Source: SKVJ01 sp964578745 (GTDB taxonomy: Bacteria > Chloroflexota > Dehalococcoidia > GIF9 > AB-539-J10). From it: a stretch of 55,195 bases of DNA. The notes beneath the pieces are model-generated. The model did not search any database and was not told the DNA's origin. It was given only the letters and a program-made list of their open reading frames with translations. Shown piece by piece: positions 46,456-53,253 of the stretch; the first letter of the stretch is position 1, and every line of letters begins with the position of its first letter. Location: NCBI GenBank assembly GCA_964578745.1, contig CAZODZ010000005.1:1-55195 (forward strand), written 5' to 3'. A program made the position numbers and the translations under genes.

Positions 46456-46488
46456 TCCGCCTAGTGGGTATCCACACACACTAGCGGA
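46456..46488. repeat. interrupted inverted repeat upstream of the adaptor gene
   Basis: TCCGC(C)TAGTG at 46456-46466 pairs with CACTAGCGGA at 46479-46488 with one bulge and a 12-nt loop. It lies 67 bp upstream of the adaptor gene start on the minus strand, so it is either an operator or a leader RNA stem. Confidence 0.45.
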
Positions 46489-46512
46489 ATTCCCTCCTTC
46501 CCACCCAGGGCG

Positions 46513-46540
46513 GGGAGAGCAGAGGGGAGCCTGCTCTCCC
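46513..46540 (-). terminator. strong intercistronic hairpin
   Basis: GGGAGAGCAG and CTGCTCTCCC form a perfect 10-bp stem with an 8-nt loop in the gap ahead of the adaptor gene. It has no T-run on the minus strand, so readthrough or RNA processing is possible. Confidence 0.5.
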
Positions 46541-46733
46541 TGCCTCCTTATGGAGGCGGGTTTCGTACGCAGAGTGCATCGTGCGTGGCAGCGCCCGAAG
46601 TCGGCACAGCCCATTCCCGCATCCGGGCATGGCAACATACGACGCGGAAGACCCGTCGTGTGCGACAGCGCTGCCAGCAACATTTTCCCCGTTCATAGTC
46701 CACTGAAACGGGCCGGAAACGGGGGCGGCACTT

Positions 46734-46763
46734 GACAGACTTAGTCGCATCCGACTACCCTGA
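46734..46763 (+). promoter_or_regulatory. plus-strand promoter with internal dyad
   Basis: A perfect TTGACA at 46734-46739 is followed after 18 bp by TACCCT at 46758-46763, which is a weak -10. Between them TAGTCG-CATC-CGACTA (46744-46759) is a perfect 6-bp dyad, which could bind a repressor. It points against the viral genes. Confidence 0.4.
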
Positions 46764-46769
46764 AAGAGA

Positions 46770-46882
46770 AGGAACCTGTGCCAGACGGGATGCGGGTACG
46801 AACAGAATAGTTCGAGCAGCCTTTCCACAGGGTCCTCCTCTCCTTTCGGGGAAGGGTCGCTGCCACCCCTTCCCCATTTTTG
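46770..46882 (+). ncRNA. candidate small RNA inside the viral module
   Basis: A roughly 110-nt plus-strand transcript is predicted between the promoter above and the terminator at 46848-46881. It contains a CGAAC-AGAATA-GTTCG hairpin at 46798-46813. A single-stranded CU-rich stretch with TCCTCCTCTCC near 46833-46843 is complementary to SD sequences, and the intrinsic terminator follows. It encodes no plausible protein. The prediction is structural only. Confidence 0.35.
46848..46881 (+). terminator. intrinsic terminator on the plus strand
   Basis: GGGGAAGGG at 46848-46856 and CCCTTCCCC at 46867-46875 form a perfect 9-bp stem with a 10-nt loop, followed directly by ATTTTT. It is the only hairpin in the cassette with a clear T-run, and that run is on the strand opposite to the genes. 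Confidence 0.65.
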
Positions 46883-46969
46883 TATTCGACATTGCTGCCC
46901 ATTCCACTGATTCGACCACGCGGCAGACGGGCCAGATGGGGCCAAGCAGGATGGAAATGCAGGCCGGCC

Positions 46970-47545
46970 CTAGAGGAGCTCCGAATACCTCAACCCCATC
47001 GCCAGCCACATGTCCTGGTCGTTGCCACCCGCGGGAAACGGGTCGGGCAGCGCACCATACCCGCTGTCGTGGCGGTACCCCGCATAGCTGTAGCGTGGCA
47101 CGGTGGGACTCCCTTTCAGCGCCAGGCCCTGATACGTGTAGCGGACACCCGGCGTACCGTCGCTGATACAGGCAAGCCAGTACATCCCGGCGTCCAGCTC
47201 CAACGTTATCGCCACTTCACGCGTGCCACCGGCCGAGACGTCGACCTCTCCGGCATCCAGCAAGAGTGCACCGGGATAGCAGAAGCCGGCATCCCTGTAT
47301 ATGCCGAGCCGGCATTTCCTGTCAGCTGCTGCATCCTGGACATGAATGGCGATACGGTCGCAGGTCACTCCACGCGCGAGCGGCCACATGACCGTGTAGA
47401 GTCGACCCGCCACAAGCGGCAGTGTCGACGCCATGTCGCCGGCGGCGAGCATCGAGCGCATGTACGCGCCTGTCTGGAGCGCGGTCGAGAAGTCGAATGC
47501 CCGGGGCCGCCACAGCTCAATCCCTTCGTGAATCTCCAGTGCCAT
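46970..47545 (-). CDS. phage virion-associated protein
   Basis: This 191-residue protein is predicted mainly beta (CDRIAIHVQDAAADRKCRLG, EVDVSAGGTREVAITLELDA, MYWLACISDGTPGVRYTYQG). The pattern resembles jelly-roll or fibre-head domains of virion proteins. ATG 47545 has GAGGGGG just upstream, placed over the stop of the previous gene, so the two are coupled. I cannot name a family. Confidence 0.55.
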   Translation of the reverse strand: MALEIHEGIELWRPRAFDFSTALQTGAYMRSMLAAGDMASTLPLVAGRLYTVMWPLARGVTCDRIAIHVQDAAADRKCRLGIYRDAGFCYPGALLLDAGEVDVSAGGTREVAITLELDAGMYWLACISDGTPGVRYTYQGLALKGSPTVPRYSYAGYRHDSGYGALPDPFPAGGNDQDMWLAMGLRYSELL

Positions 47546-47547
47546 GA

Positions 47548-47967
47548 CTACCCCCTCACTCCCTGGACCTGAAACGTGCGATCAGTCGACTGACCAGCCG
47601 ACGTGCTCAGCCTGACAAAGCGCCAGCCGCCGGTGTCGAACACGGTCGCGTACCCGCCGGTCGTGAGTGCCGTCTGCACGTTCGTGCCGCTGCCCAGAGG
47701 CGAGAACGTGCCACCTGACTCAGTCGAGACCTTTACGCCGACGCGGGTCTCGTCGAGCATCGGCAGAACGACCGCCAGGTAGCGATAATGCTCGCCCAGA
47801 TCGACCTCGCCCGACAGGTCGTCGTCCTCCGCCACCGTGATGGTCGCCGCCTTCCAGCCGGAGACGCGGGTGGCCGAGACTTCGAGGATGCCGGACGCAT
47901 CGACCGCCACGCAGCGGGGCCCGTCCGAGCTATCGTGTCCGTAGATGACGCGTGGGAACTCTTCCAT
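47548..47967 (-). CDS. phage virion-associated protein
   Basis: This 139-residue beta-rich protein (SGILEVSATRVSGWKAATI, HYRYLAVVLPMLDETRVGVK, WRFVRLSTSAGQSTDRTFQV) looks like a single immunoglobulin or jelly-roll domain. GGGAGGAGGACC precedes the ATG, right after the hairpin at 47980-48011. It may be a head decoration or fibre component; no family signature was seen. Confidence 0.55.
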   Translation of the reverse strand: MEEFPRVIYGHDSSDGPRCVAVDASGILEVSATRVSGWKAATITVAEDDDLSGEVDLGEHYRYLAVVLPMLDETRVGVKVSTESGGTFSPLGSGTNVQTALTTGGYATVFDTGGWRFVRLSTSAGQSTDRTFQVQGVRG

Positions 47968-47979
47968 GGTCCTCCTCCC

Positions 47980-48011
47980 GCGGTGGAGGGCGTGAATGCA
48001 CCCTCCACCGC
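47980..48011 (-). terminator. perfect 11-bp intercistronic hairpin
   Basis: GCGGTGGAGGG and CCCTCCACCGC pair perfectly around a 10-nt loop between two virion genes. The stem ends 5-6 nt from the SD of the next gene, so it may also mask or position that SD. Confidence 0.55.
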
Positions 48012-48017
48012 TCCGTT

Positions 48018-48449
48018 CTAGATATCGCTCTGGCCGAGCTGCAGGTAGACGACCGCCGCCATACCCGCTGGCTTGCAGTTGGCGGCGTCGGTCGATTTCG
48101 CCTTGACGACGATGGAGTCGCCCGCTGACACCGGCACGTCCCCGCGGTCGAACCGCTGTGTGCCATGCGTGGCACCGGCACTCGAGCCGGCGCCGGCAAG
48201 CGTCACGGCGGAGTCATCACCCCTCGTGCCGCCTACGTAGACGCTGAAGATGACGTCGTCGCCGTCGGACTGCCCTGTCTCTATCTCGCAGTCCAGGCCC
48301 CTGACGTAACCATCCTGTATCGCATGCAGGACGGTGATAGAGCCGGCACCCTGGACAGGCGCGAGGGCCTCATCGCTGGTGCCGAGTGCAGCGGCGTCCT
48401 TATCGAGTTCAAACGCCAGAGCGACAATTCCTGACATCTCTGTCGGCAT
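48018..48449 (-). CDS. phage head-associated small protein
   Basis: This 143-residue protein starts at ATG 48449 with GGGAGGACC upstream; the frame opens 7 codons earlier without an SD. It is beta-rich (ITVLHAIQDGYVRGLDCEIE, DDVIFSVYVGGTRGDDS, GDSIVVKAKSTDA). Its position directly after the capsid gene suggests a decoration or head-fibre protein. No motif confirms this. Confidence 0.55.
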   Translation of the reverse strand: MPTEMSGIVALAFELDKDAAALGTSDEALAPVQGAGSITVLHAIQDGYVRGLDCEIETGQSDGDDVIFSVYVGGTRGDDSAVTLAGAGSSAGATHGTQRFDRGDVPVSAGDSIVVKAKSTDAANCKPAGMAAVVYLQLGQSDI

Positions 48450-48538
48450 ATGGTCCTCCCTGTGCAGCAATCATTCTGTTTCCATGGAGGGTGCACGTTA
48501 CATGTGCCCGTGTGGAGGCGGAGCCCGTCTGCAGGGGC

Positions 48539-48558
48539 GGGCACGCAGCAGCGTGCCC
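48539..48558 (-). terminator. hairpin after the capsid gene
   Basis: GGGCACGC-AGCA-GCGTGCCC is a perfect 8-bp stem with a tetraloop 7 bp beyond the capsid stop codon. It could attenuate transcription or protect the abundant capsid mRNA from 3' decay. Confidence 0.55.
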
Positions 48559-48564
48559 CCGGAT

Positions 48565-49485
48565 TCAGTCCTTCACACCTATCAGCGCCGCGCAGGTGAC
48601 GGACGAAAACAGCGCCAGGCTCACGTACCACTTGATGCGGTGGCGAGTGGCATCCTTCGTCTCCAGTTGCCCGACCCGTTCCACCTGCAACATCTCCGGG
48701 CTGGACAACCCGCACAGCGCGCCCTCGCCGAAGCGCAACGCATAGATGGTTGAACAGGCCCCTCCGGTAACGGCCGACTCGACGCTCGAACTCACCGCGT
48801 GCGTGTCGAGCACCCAGTCGGACACGCCGATGGGGACGCCATTGTAGAGCTGCACCTGCTCGCCCAGGATACCCTGGCCCACCTGCAGGTTGTTACCGGC
48901 GGCACGGGCGAGCGCCTGGACCTTCCTGCGACTCCGCCTCGACATCAGCAGCAGGTCGGGCTTCCCGCCCTTCACCGCGTCGATAAGCTGGTCCACCATC
49001 GAGAGCGTGAGGGTCGCGCCGGACGCGCCCGCAGCGACGAGCTGGTCGGAAGCACTCGTGCAATCGATAAGCTTCCGCACTCCGTCGAACTGCCTGCTGC
49101 CCGTCGACGAGTCGCCGTAGATGAAATACTGCTCGAATGTGTGCCGCAGTGCCTTTGCCTTCTGCTCGATAACGGCGGTCTCGAGGTCCTGAAGGTTCGA
49201 ACGGGTCGACCTGAGGTAGTTGTCCACGTCGGCGTCGCCACCCATTATCTTCAGCGTCGCGGTCGCCTGCGCGAAGGTCGGCGTCGACTCGGCCCAGGTG
49301 TCGCCCACGTCGTAAAAAGCGATGGACGGGAGCGCCGACTCCCTCGTATACGTGAGTCCGTTGCCCTGGATCTGGATAAACGGCAGCGTCTGCAGGACCG
49401 GTGAGTCCTTCACCACCGTCTCGATGACGCCCTGCAGCAGGACATCGTTGGAAAGCTTCTCCGCTTCAACAAGCGTCAGTGCCAT
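48565..49485 (-). CDS. major capsid protein
   Basis: This 306-residue protein follows the scaffold-like gene and is the only candidate for the coat. The N-terminus MALTLVEAEKLSNDVLLQGV with VKDSPVLQTLPF and the line TYTRESALPSIAFYDVGDTW are typical of HK97-fold capsid proteins of the small, protease-independent kind. QYFIYGDSSTGSRQFDGVRK is the conserved central segment. Later segments (DLLLMSRRSRRKVQAL, YNGVPIGVSDW) also fit. There is no N-terminal delta domain, consistent with a separate scaffold. GAGGGAG precedes the ATG. Confidence 0.8.
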   Translation of the reverse strand: MALTLVEAEKLSNDVLLQGVIETVVKDSPVLQTLPFIQIQGNGLTYTRESALPSIAFYDVGDTWAESTPTFAQATATLKIMGGDADVDNYLRSTRSNLQDLETAVIEQKAKALRHTFEQYFIYGDSSTGSRQFDGVRKLIDCTSASDQLVAAGASGATLTLSMVDQLIDAVKGGKPDLLLMSRRSRRKVQALARAAGNNLQVGQGILGEQVQLYNGVPIGVSDWVLDTHAVSSSVESAVTGGACSTIYALRFGEGALCGLSSPEMLQVERVGQLETKDATRHRIKWYVSLALFSSVTCAALIGVKD

Positions 49486-49503
49486 GTCTGTCTACTCCCT
49501 CCT

Positions 49504-50010
49504 CTACTTCGCTGTGGCGACACCGGCCGAGATCTTCTCCCGCGCTGAAAGGCCGGAGAGGTCCGGGCCGGAGCCGACCGGTGCACCGGCGGGGACGCGT
49601 GCGGCGTCCTTCTCCGACTGCAGAGCGGCGCGCACCCTCTGCACGAGCGCCTTTGCGCTCTCGACGGAAGCGGAAAGTTCCTCCACCGTCTCGCCGCGGA
49701 TGAGGTCGGGTGGTATCTCCGGGTGGGCGAGGCGCAGGGCGTCGCGGCAGCCGCACATCGCCTTCTCCTTCTCCGCCTGCAGTGCGGTCGTCTCCGCCCA
49801 TGCGTTGTCGAGGTCGGCCCTGCGGTTCACCAGCTCATCGCGCGCGGCTTCGAGCAGCGACTCAAGCTCCTCGATGCGATCATCGCGTTCCTTTACCGCC
49901 TCTCTTGACTTCTCCTCGTCTTCGAGCATCGCCTTGAGATTCTCGCGCTCGGGCGGTGTGGAGTCGCCGTTTCCGGGGGCCGCAACAGGTGTTCCCTGTT
50001 CATTGTCCAT
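49504..50010 (-). CDS. scaffold-like coiled-coil protein
   Basis: This 168-residue hydrophilic protein has a long Glu/Arg/Asp-rich coiled coil at about 20-100 (EDEEKSREAVKERDDRIEEL) and a second helical stretch at about 115-145. The Pro/Gly-rich N-terminus and the position between portal and capsid are typical of phage scaffolding proteins. Strong SD AGAGGAGG. The C-terminal part (DLSGLSAREKISAG) may bind capsid. The role is inferred from position and composition. Confidence 0.65.
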   Translation of the reverse strand: MDNEQGTPVAAPGNGDSTPPERENLKAMLEDEEKSREAVKERDDRIEELESLLEAARDELVNRRADLDNAWAETTALQAEKEKAMCGCRDALRLAHPEIPPDLIRGETVEELSASVESAKALVQRVRAALQSEKDAARVPAGAPVGSGPDLSGLSAREKISAGVATAK

Positions 50011-50123
50011 TGCGTATCCTCCTCTCTATGTCGGTCGTGCGTTCGATCGCGGACGTCGCGCTGCTCTCTCACACTGTCCGCGGGGAGCACCCGGATAGCT
50101 GCCATCACGTTGTTCTGCCGCAG

Positions 50124-50146
50124 GGGCAGGCTCCCCATGCCTGCCC
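50124..50146 (-). terminator. hairpin after the portal gene
   Basis: GGGCAGGC and GCCTGCCC form a perfect 8-bp stem with a 7-nt loop in the 188-bp gap between portal and scaffold genes. No T-run follows on the minus strand. Confidence 0.5.
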
Positions 50147-50198
50147 GCGGTCCCTGCCGACGATGGACGGAATGGACGGCGTTGACACCGGCGCCGAC

Positions 50199-51620
50199 CT
50201 ACCAACCCGTAACCTTCCCGCCGGACAACTCGCCACCCCCCATCCCAGCCTGCGACTTCACGCGGAACTGCTGGTTCATGGCCAGGATGCGGCTGCGCTC
50301 CTCGCACCACAACCGGAACTCGGCATCGGGACTGCGCACACCCAGGCGGTCCATGGCGGTGCGGCGCGAGTGGATGCCCGCCTGCACGAGGCCCTGCTCT
50401 TCCTGGACCATCCGCGTGGAGTCTTCGGGGAGGACCGCGCCCCAGGTCGTGCGGTGCACGATGCCGGAGAAGTCCATGCCCATGTACTTCTCGGCCAGCC
50501 GCAGCACCATCCCGTCGCGCCTGTGGTAGACCGAGGTGCGGATGAAGCGCTTGCGCCCGACCTTCTGGACAAGGGAGTTCATCTCCATCGCGAGCGCTGC
50601 GCCCGAGAGCTCCTTTTCCGTACCGCCGTATGCCGCTCGCGGCGTCTCCGAGAGGTCGTGCAGCGTGCGGTAGAGCGTATCGATGTAGTCGATATGCAAC
50701 CTCACACCACCACCCTGGAGCAGGTCCAGCAGGTACGCCTTCGCGCCCTCGGGAATCGACCAGACCTGGCCAGGCTTCGTGCGGATGTCCTGCGCCTCGT
50801 CGACGTTCTCGAGGACGGCGATGGGGTTGCCGGAGAACTCGAGGATGCGGGAGAGCTGGGAGACAGCGCGGTTCAGCTCGCGCTGCGGCTCCATCAGCGA
50901 GGGCACGTCGGACGTGCCCCAGAACCGCTTCGGCTCGCGCACGTTCGGGAAGACTATGAACGGGATGACGCCGTACGGGTTCGGCTTGTGCTCGACAAGC
51001 GCGTCATCCAGGTACAACGCGAACGCCGTGGCGGTCCACAGCTCGGTGAGCCACGCCCCGCGGTTGGGGATGGCGATGTCGTGGAGGTGTGCAAGCTCGG
51101 CCTGCGAGAGGTGGTAGCGTGAGGCAACACGCCACACGCGGGACGGGTCGTCGCCACGCCACCACGCGTAGATACCGGTGACGGGCGGCGTGGTGACACG
51201 GATGCGCTCAGCATCCGGGTCCCACGTCACCTTGTAGCAGGCGTCGCCCAGCACGGCGCAGTCGAGCTCGGTCTCGTAGTCGAGCGCATCAAGCCCGTTG
51301 TCCTCGCGCACGTACTGCAGCAGCGCCTCGGCGCGGTCGATGCGCTCCGCCAGCGCGGAATCGGTCTCGCGGGAGGGATCGGCCGGGTAGCACGCGGTGG
51401 AGAGGCCACTGACCAGGTAGCTGGTGACCTTGTCGAGAGCCACCCGCGCGTAGTTGAAGACGAGCTGGCGGTGGCGGGTGGCGCTCTCCCACTGGAGGCC
51501 GCGGTAGAAATCGAGGTTGCGCCTGTACGCCGCCATGCGGTCGGCGTCCCTGCGGGCAAGCTCCGATGGTACGAACTGCGGGGCCTGCCCCACTGCGGTG
51601 GGTACTGAAGGTACTGCCAT
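50199..51620 (-). CDS. phage portal protein
   Basis: This 473-residue protein is of SPP1-gp6/DUF935-like size. The N-terminal helices (RMAAYRRNLDFYRGLQW, ARVALDKVTSYLVSG) are followed by a beta-rich wing (DACYKVTWDPDAERIRVTTP, PFIVFPN). The stem/crown helices FWGTSDVPSLMEPQRELNRA and SGAALAMEMNSLVQKVGRKR with a QEEQGLVQAG tail are conserved in portals. ATG 51620 has GGAGAAGGA upstream, in the gap after terminase; the longer frame overlaps terminase. It forms the dodecameric DNA gate with the terminase encoded 14 bp upstream. Confidence 0.85.
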   Translation of the reverse strand: MAVPSVPTAVGQAPQFVPSELARRDADRMAAYRRNLDFYRGLQWESATRHRQLVFNYARVALDKVTSYLVSGLSTACYPADPSRETDSALAERIDRAEALLQYVREDNGLDALDYETELDCAVLGDACYKVTWDPDAERIRVTTPPVTGIYAWWRGDDPSRVWRVASRYHLSQAELAHLHDIAIPNRGAWLTELWTATAFALYLDDALVEHKPNPYGVIPFIVFPNVREPKRFWGTSDVPSLMEPQRELNRAVSQLSRILEFSGNPIAVLENVDEAQDIRTKPGQVWSIPEGAKAYLLDLLQGGGVRLHIDYIDTLYRTLHDLSETPRAAYGGTEKELSGAALAMEMNSLVQKVGRKRFIRTSVYHRRDGMVLRLAEKYMGMDFSGIVHRTTWGAVLPEDSTRMVQEEQGLVQAGIHSRRTAMDRLGVRSPDAEFRLWCEERSRILAMNQQFRVKSQAGMGGGELSGGKVTGW

Positions 51621-51634
51621 TCCTTCTCCTTTCC

Positions 51635-53059
51635 TTACGGCGTAAACAGGGGATACTGGGCGGCTGCTTTGCGCGGCGCCCACAGGGAGCGCTGTGGCTG
51701 CGGTGTATCTGGCCGCTCACTGCCACGTGCGACCCGTGGCCTCATGTCCCTGATTGCGACGGTGAGGAGCGCGATGCTCATGAGGAGGTCGTCGTGCCCC
51801 TCCGAGGGGTCGACGTGGAAGCCCATCGTCCGGTTGGGCCGGTAGACGGCGCGGGCACGCTCGAGCTGCTGCAGCGTTCCGCGGTGCTCGGTCGAGCCGT
51901 CCTGCGCGTAGAGGCGCAGCCTCGACCCGTTGACAAGCGAGAGCAGCTCGAATCCGAGGTCGGACTTGGACCGCTCGGTGAACGTGAACGGTACGATGCG
52001 GCTGCCGAAATCGCGCGCCAGCAGGTTTGCCACCGGCTGGCCCATACCCGTGGCATCGACCACGATTGAGCGAGGCTTCCACGGCCTGAGAAAGCGGACG
52101 AGGTCCTGGATGAGCCGCGCATGCGGCGTGCCGGTCCAGACGGCCTGCTCGACGATACGGAGGTGGGGCAGGCTGGAGTCACCGGATACATCCACGGCGG
52201 CGATGCTCACGGCGGTGGAGTCGGGCTCGCGGACATGCATGCCGTCGCGGGATGCCTGCACCTCCCCGCCAATGTCTATGGCGGCGACGTATGACTCTCC
52301 CTGTCGCGGGGTACTGAGGCGGGGGTGGTCGGACAGGATTGTGGAGAGCTGTGCCCGCGTGAGCAGCCGGCCACCGCCGGCGACGGGCAGGAGCGCGTAC
52401 TGTGTCCGAAAGAGCGGATGGTCTTCGCCAAGGCGCTCACGCTCGGCTTCGACGAACGCGGCATAGGCGGGGTTGTGCTTCGCAACCGCCTGCCAGTCAT
52501 AGCGGAAGTGACGCCGTATGCCGTCGTGCTTCTCAGCCTCCAGGTTGGCCTGTTTTATCTCCTCCAGCAGCGTAGAGTCGTCCCACGTGGTGCCGTAGTG
52601 GACGGTCGTCACGTTCGTGGACGAGCCCATAGGCCGGAACTCCTTGGTGTACTTCTCCTTGCCCACGTCCTGGGACTCGTCAATCTCCAGCAGGAGATCG
52701 GCCGTGTGACCGACCACGTTGGAGTTCTCCTCCGCGGACAGAAAGACGCAGCGGGCAGAGCCAAGGCCGACGATATAGCCCATGCCGGTGCGGTAGACAC
52801 CGCCGAAGCCATAGTCATCAAGCCGGTCACGCAATCTGCGCATGGAGATGACTGTCTGAGGTTTGAAGGTCGGAGAGCACTTGACGATTGAGCCGCCGGC
52901 GCCCATTGAGAGCGTGAGCAGGAGCAGCTCGAGATGAGCGGACAGCTCATTCTTGCCACCCTGGCGGGCTACCTCGACGGAGAAGGTAAGCCCGCAGCCG
53001 TGACGGACGGACTCGACAATCGCCCTGGCGACTTCCCGCTGGTAGGGCCTGAGAATCAC
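51635..53059 (-). CDS. terminase large subunit
   Basis: This 474-residue DNA-packaging motor has an N-terminal ATPase: the adenine-motif-like LRPYQREVAR, Walker A ARQGGK at 31-36, Walker B DLLLEIDE with Asp127-Glu128 and a coupling motif near HYGTTWDDS. Its C-terminal RNase H-like nuclease has acidic residues in VAAIDIGGE, SIVVDATGMG and GHDDLLMSIAL. The GTG start has no SD and overlaps, as GTGA, the stop of an 18-codon leader frame. The protein is a little short at the N-terminus compared with typical TerL, but the ATPase core is whole. No small terminase gene is visible. Confidence 0.88.
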   Translation of the reverse strand: MILRPYQREVARAIVESVRHGCGLTFSVEVARQGGKNELSAHLELLLLTLSMGAGGSIVKCSPTFKPQTVISMRRLRDRLDDYGFGGVYRTGMGYIVGLGSARCVFLSAEENSNVVGHTADLLLEIDESQDVGKEKYTKEFRPMGSSTNVTTVHYGTTWDDSTLLEEIKQANLEAEKHDGIRRHFRYDWQAVAKHNPAYAAFVEAERERLGEDHPLFRTQYALLPVAGGGRLLTRAQLSTILSDHPRLSTPRQGESYVAAIDIGGEVQASRDGMHVREPDSTAVSIAAVDVSGDSSLPHLRIVEQAVWTGTPHARLIQDLVRFLRPWKPRSIVVDATGMGQPVANLLARDFGSRIVPFTFTERSKSDLGFELLSLVNGSRLRLYAQDGSTEHRGTLQQLERARAVYRPNRTMGFHVDPSEGHDDLLMSIALLTVAIRDMRPRVARGSERPDTPQPQRSLWAPRKAAAQYPLFTP

Positions 53060-53112
53060 GCCGGCCCGCCATTCGCAGACAGAGAGAATCGTGTTGAGTA
53101 TACTTTAGCCAT
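53056..53112 (-). CDS. possible 18-codon leader ORF before terminase
   Basis: ATG 53112 opens a frame MAKVYSTRFSLSANGGPA that ends in a TGA overlapping the GTG start of terminase (GTGA). It is the first ATG after the predicted transcription start. It has no strong SD, so expression is uncertain; its value would be to deliver ribosomes to the SD-less terminase start. Confidence 0.3.
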   Translation of the reverse strand: MAKVYSTRFSLSANGGPA

Positions 53113-53160
53113 ACTATTTGTATAACTCACTGTCGAAAACAAGCTCGTCGAACACATTGG

Positions 53161-53197
53161 ATACTTTAAGTATAGGACGTGTTTAGTGATTGGTCAA
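53161..53197 (-). promoter_or_regulatory. near-consensus promoter with overlapping palindrome
   Basis: On the minus strand TTGACC (53197-53192), a 17-bp spacer and TATACT (53174-53169) form a near-consensus sigma70 promoter about 110 bp ahead of terminase. The 13-bp palindrome ATACTTTAAGTAT (53161-53173) overlaps the -10 and the likely start site, as expected for a repressor operator. Confidence 0.65.
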
Positions 53198-53253
53198 GAA
53201 CGAATCGTGCCGACAGTCTGCGGACTGCCCCCACCAGCGAGAGCTCACCTCAT

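Larger units (their letters stand above)
42887..53197 (-). mobile_element. viral (prophage-like) morphogenesis module
   Basis: Twelve same-strand genes run from a promoter at 53.2 kb to 42.9 kb in classical head-gene order: terminase large subunit, portal, scaffold-like coiled-coil protein, capsid, small virion proteins, head-tail adaptor-like protein, membrane protein, long tail/fibre protein and a second small membrane protein. Missing in the window are integrase, small terminase, prohead protease, tail tube, tape measure, replication and lysogeny genes. This could be a small podovirus-like prophage, a decayed prophage, a gene-transfer-agent-like particle or a capsid-encoding satellite. The genes are intact, which argues against simple decay. 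Confidence 0.8.

Noticed and set aside
46481..46945. 154-codon minus-strand frame in the viral gap, with GGAGGACC ahead of an internal GTG
   Set aside because: The frame runs through the 10-bp hairpin at 46513-46540 and has no recognisable fold. The plus-strand terminator in the same place argues for noncoding DNA, although a short protein is not excluded.
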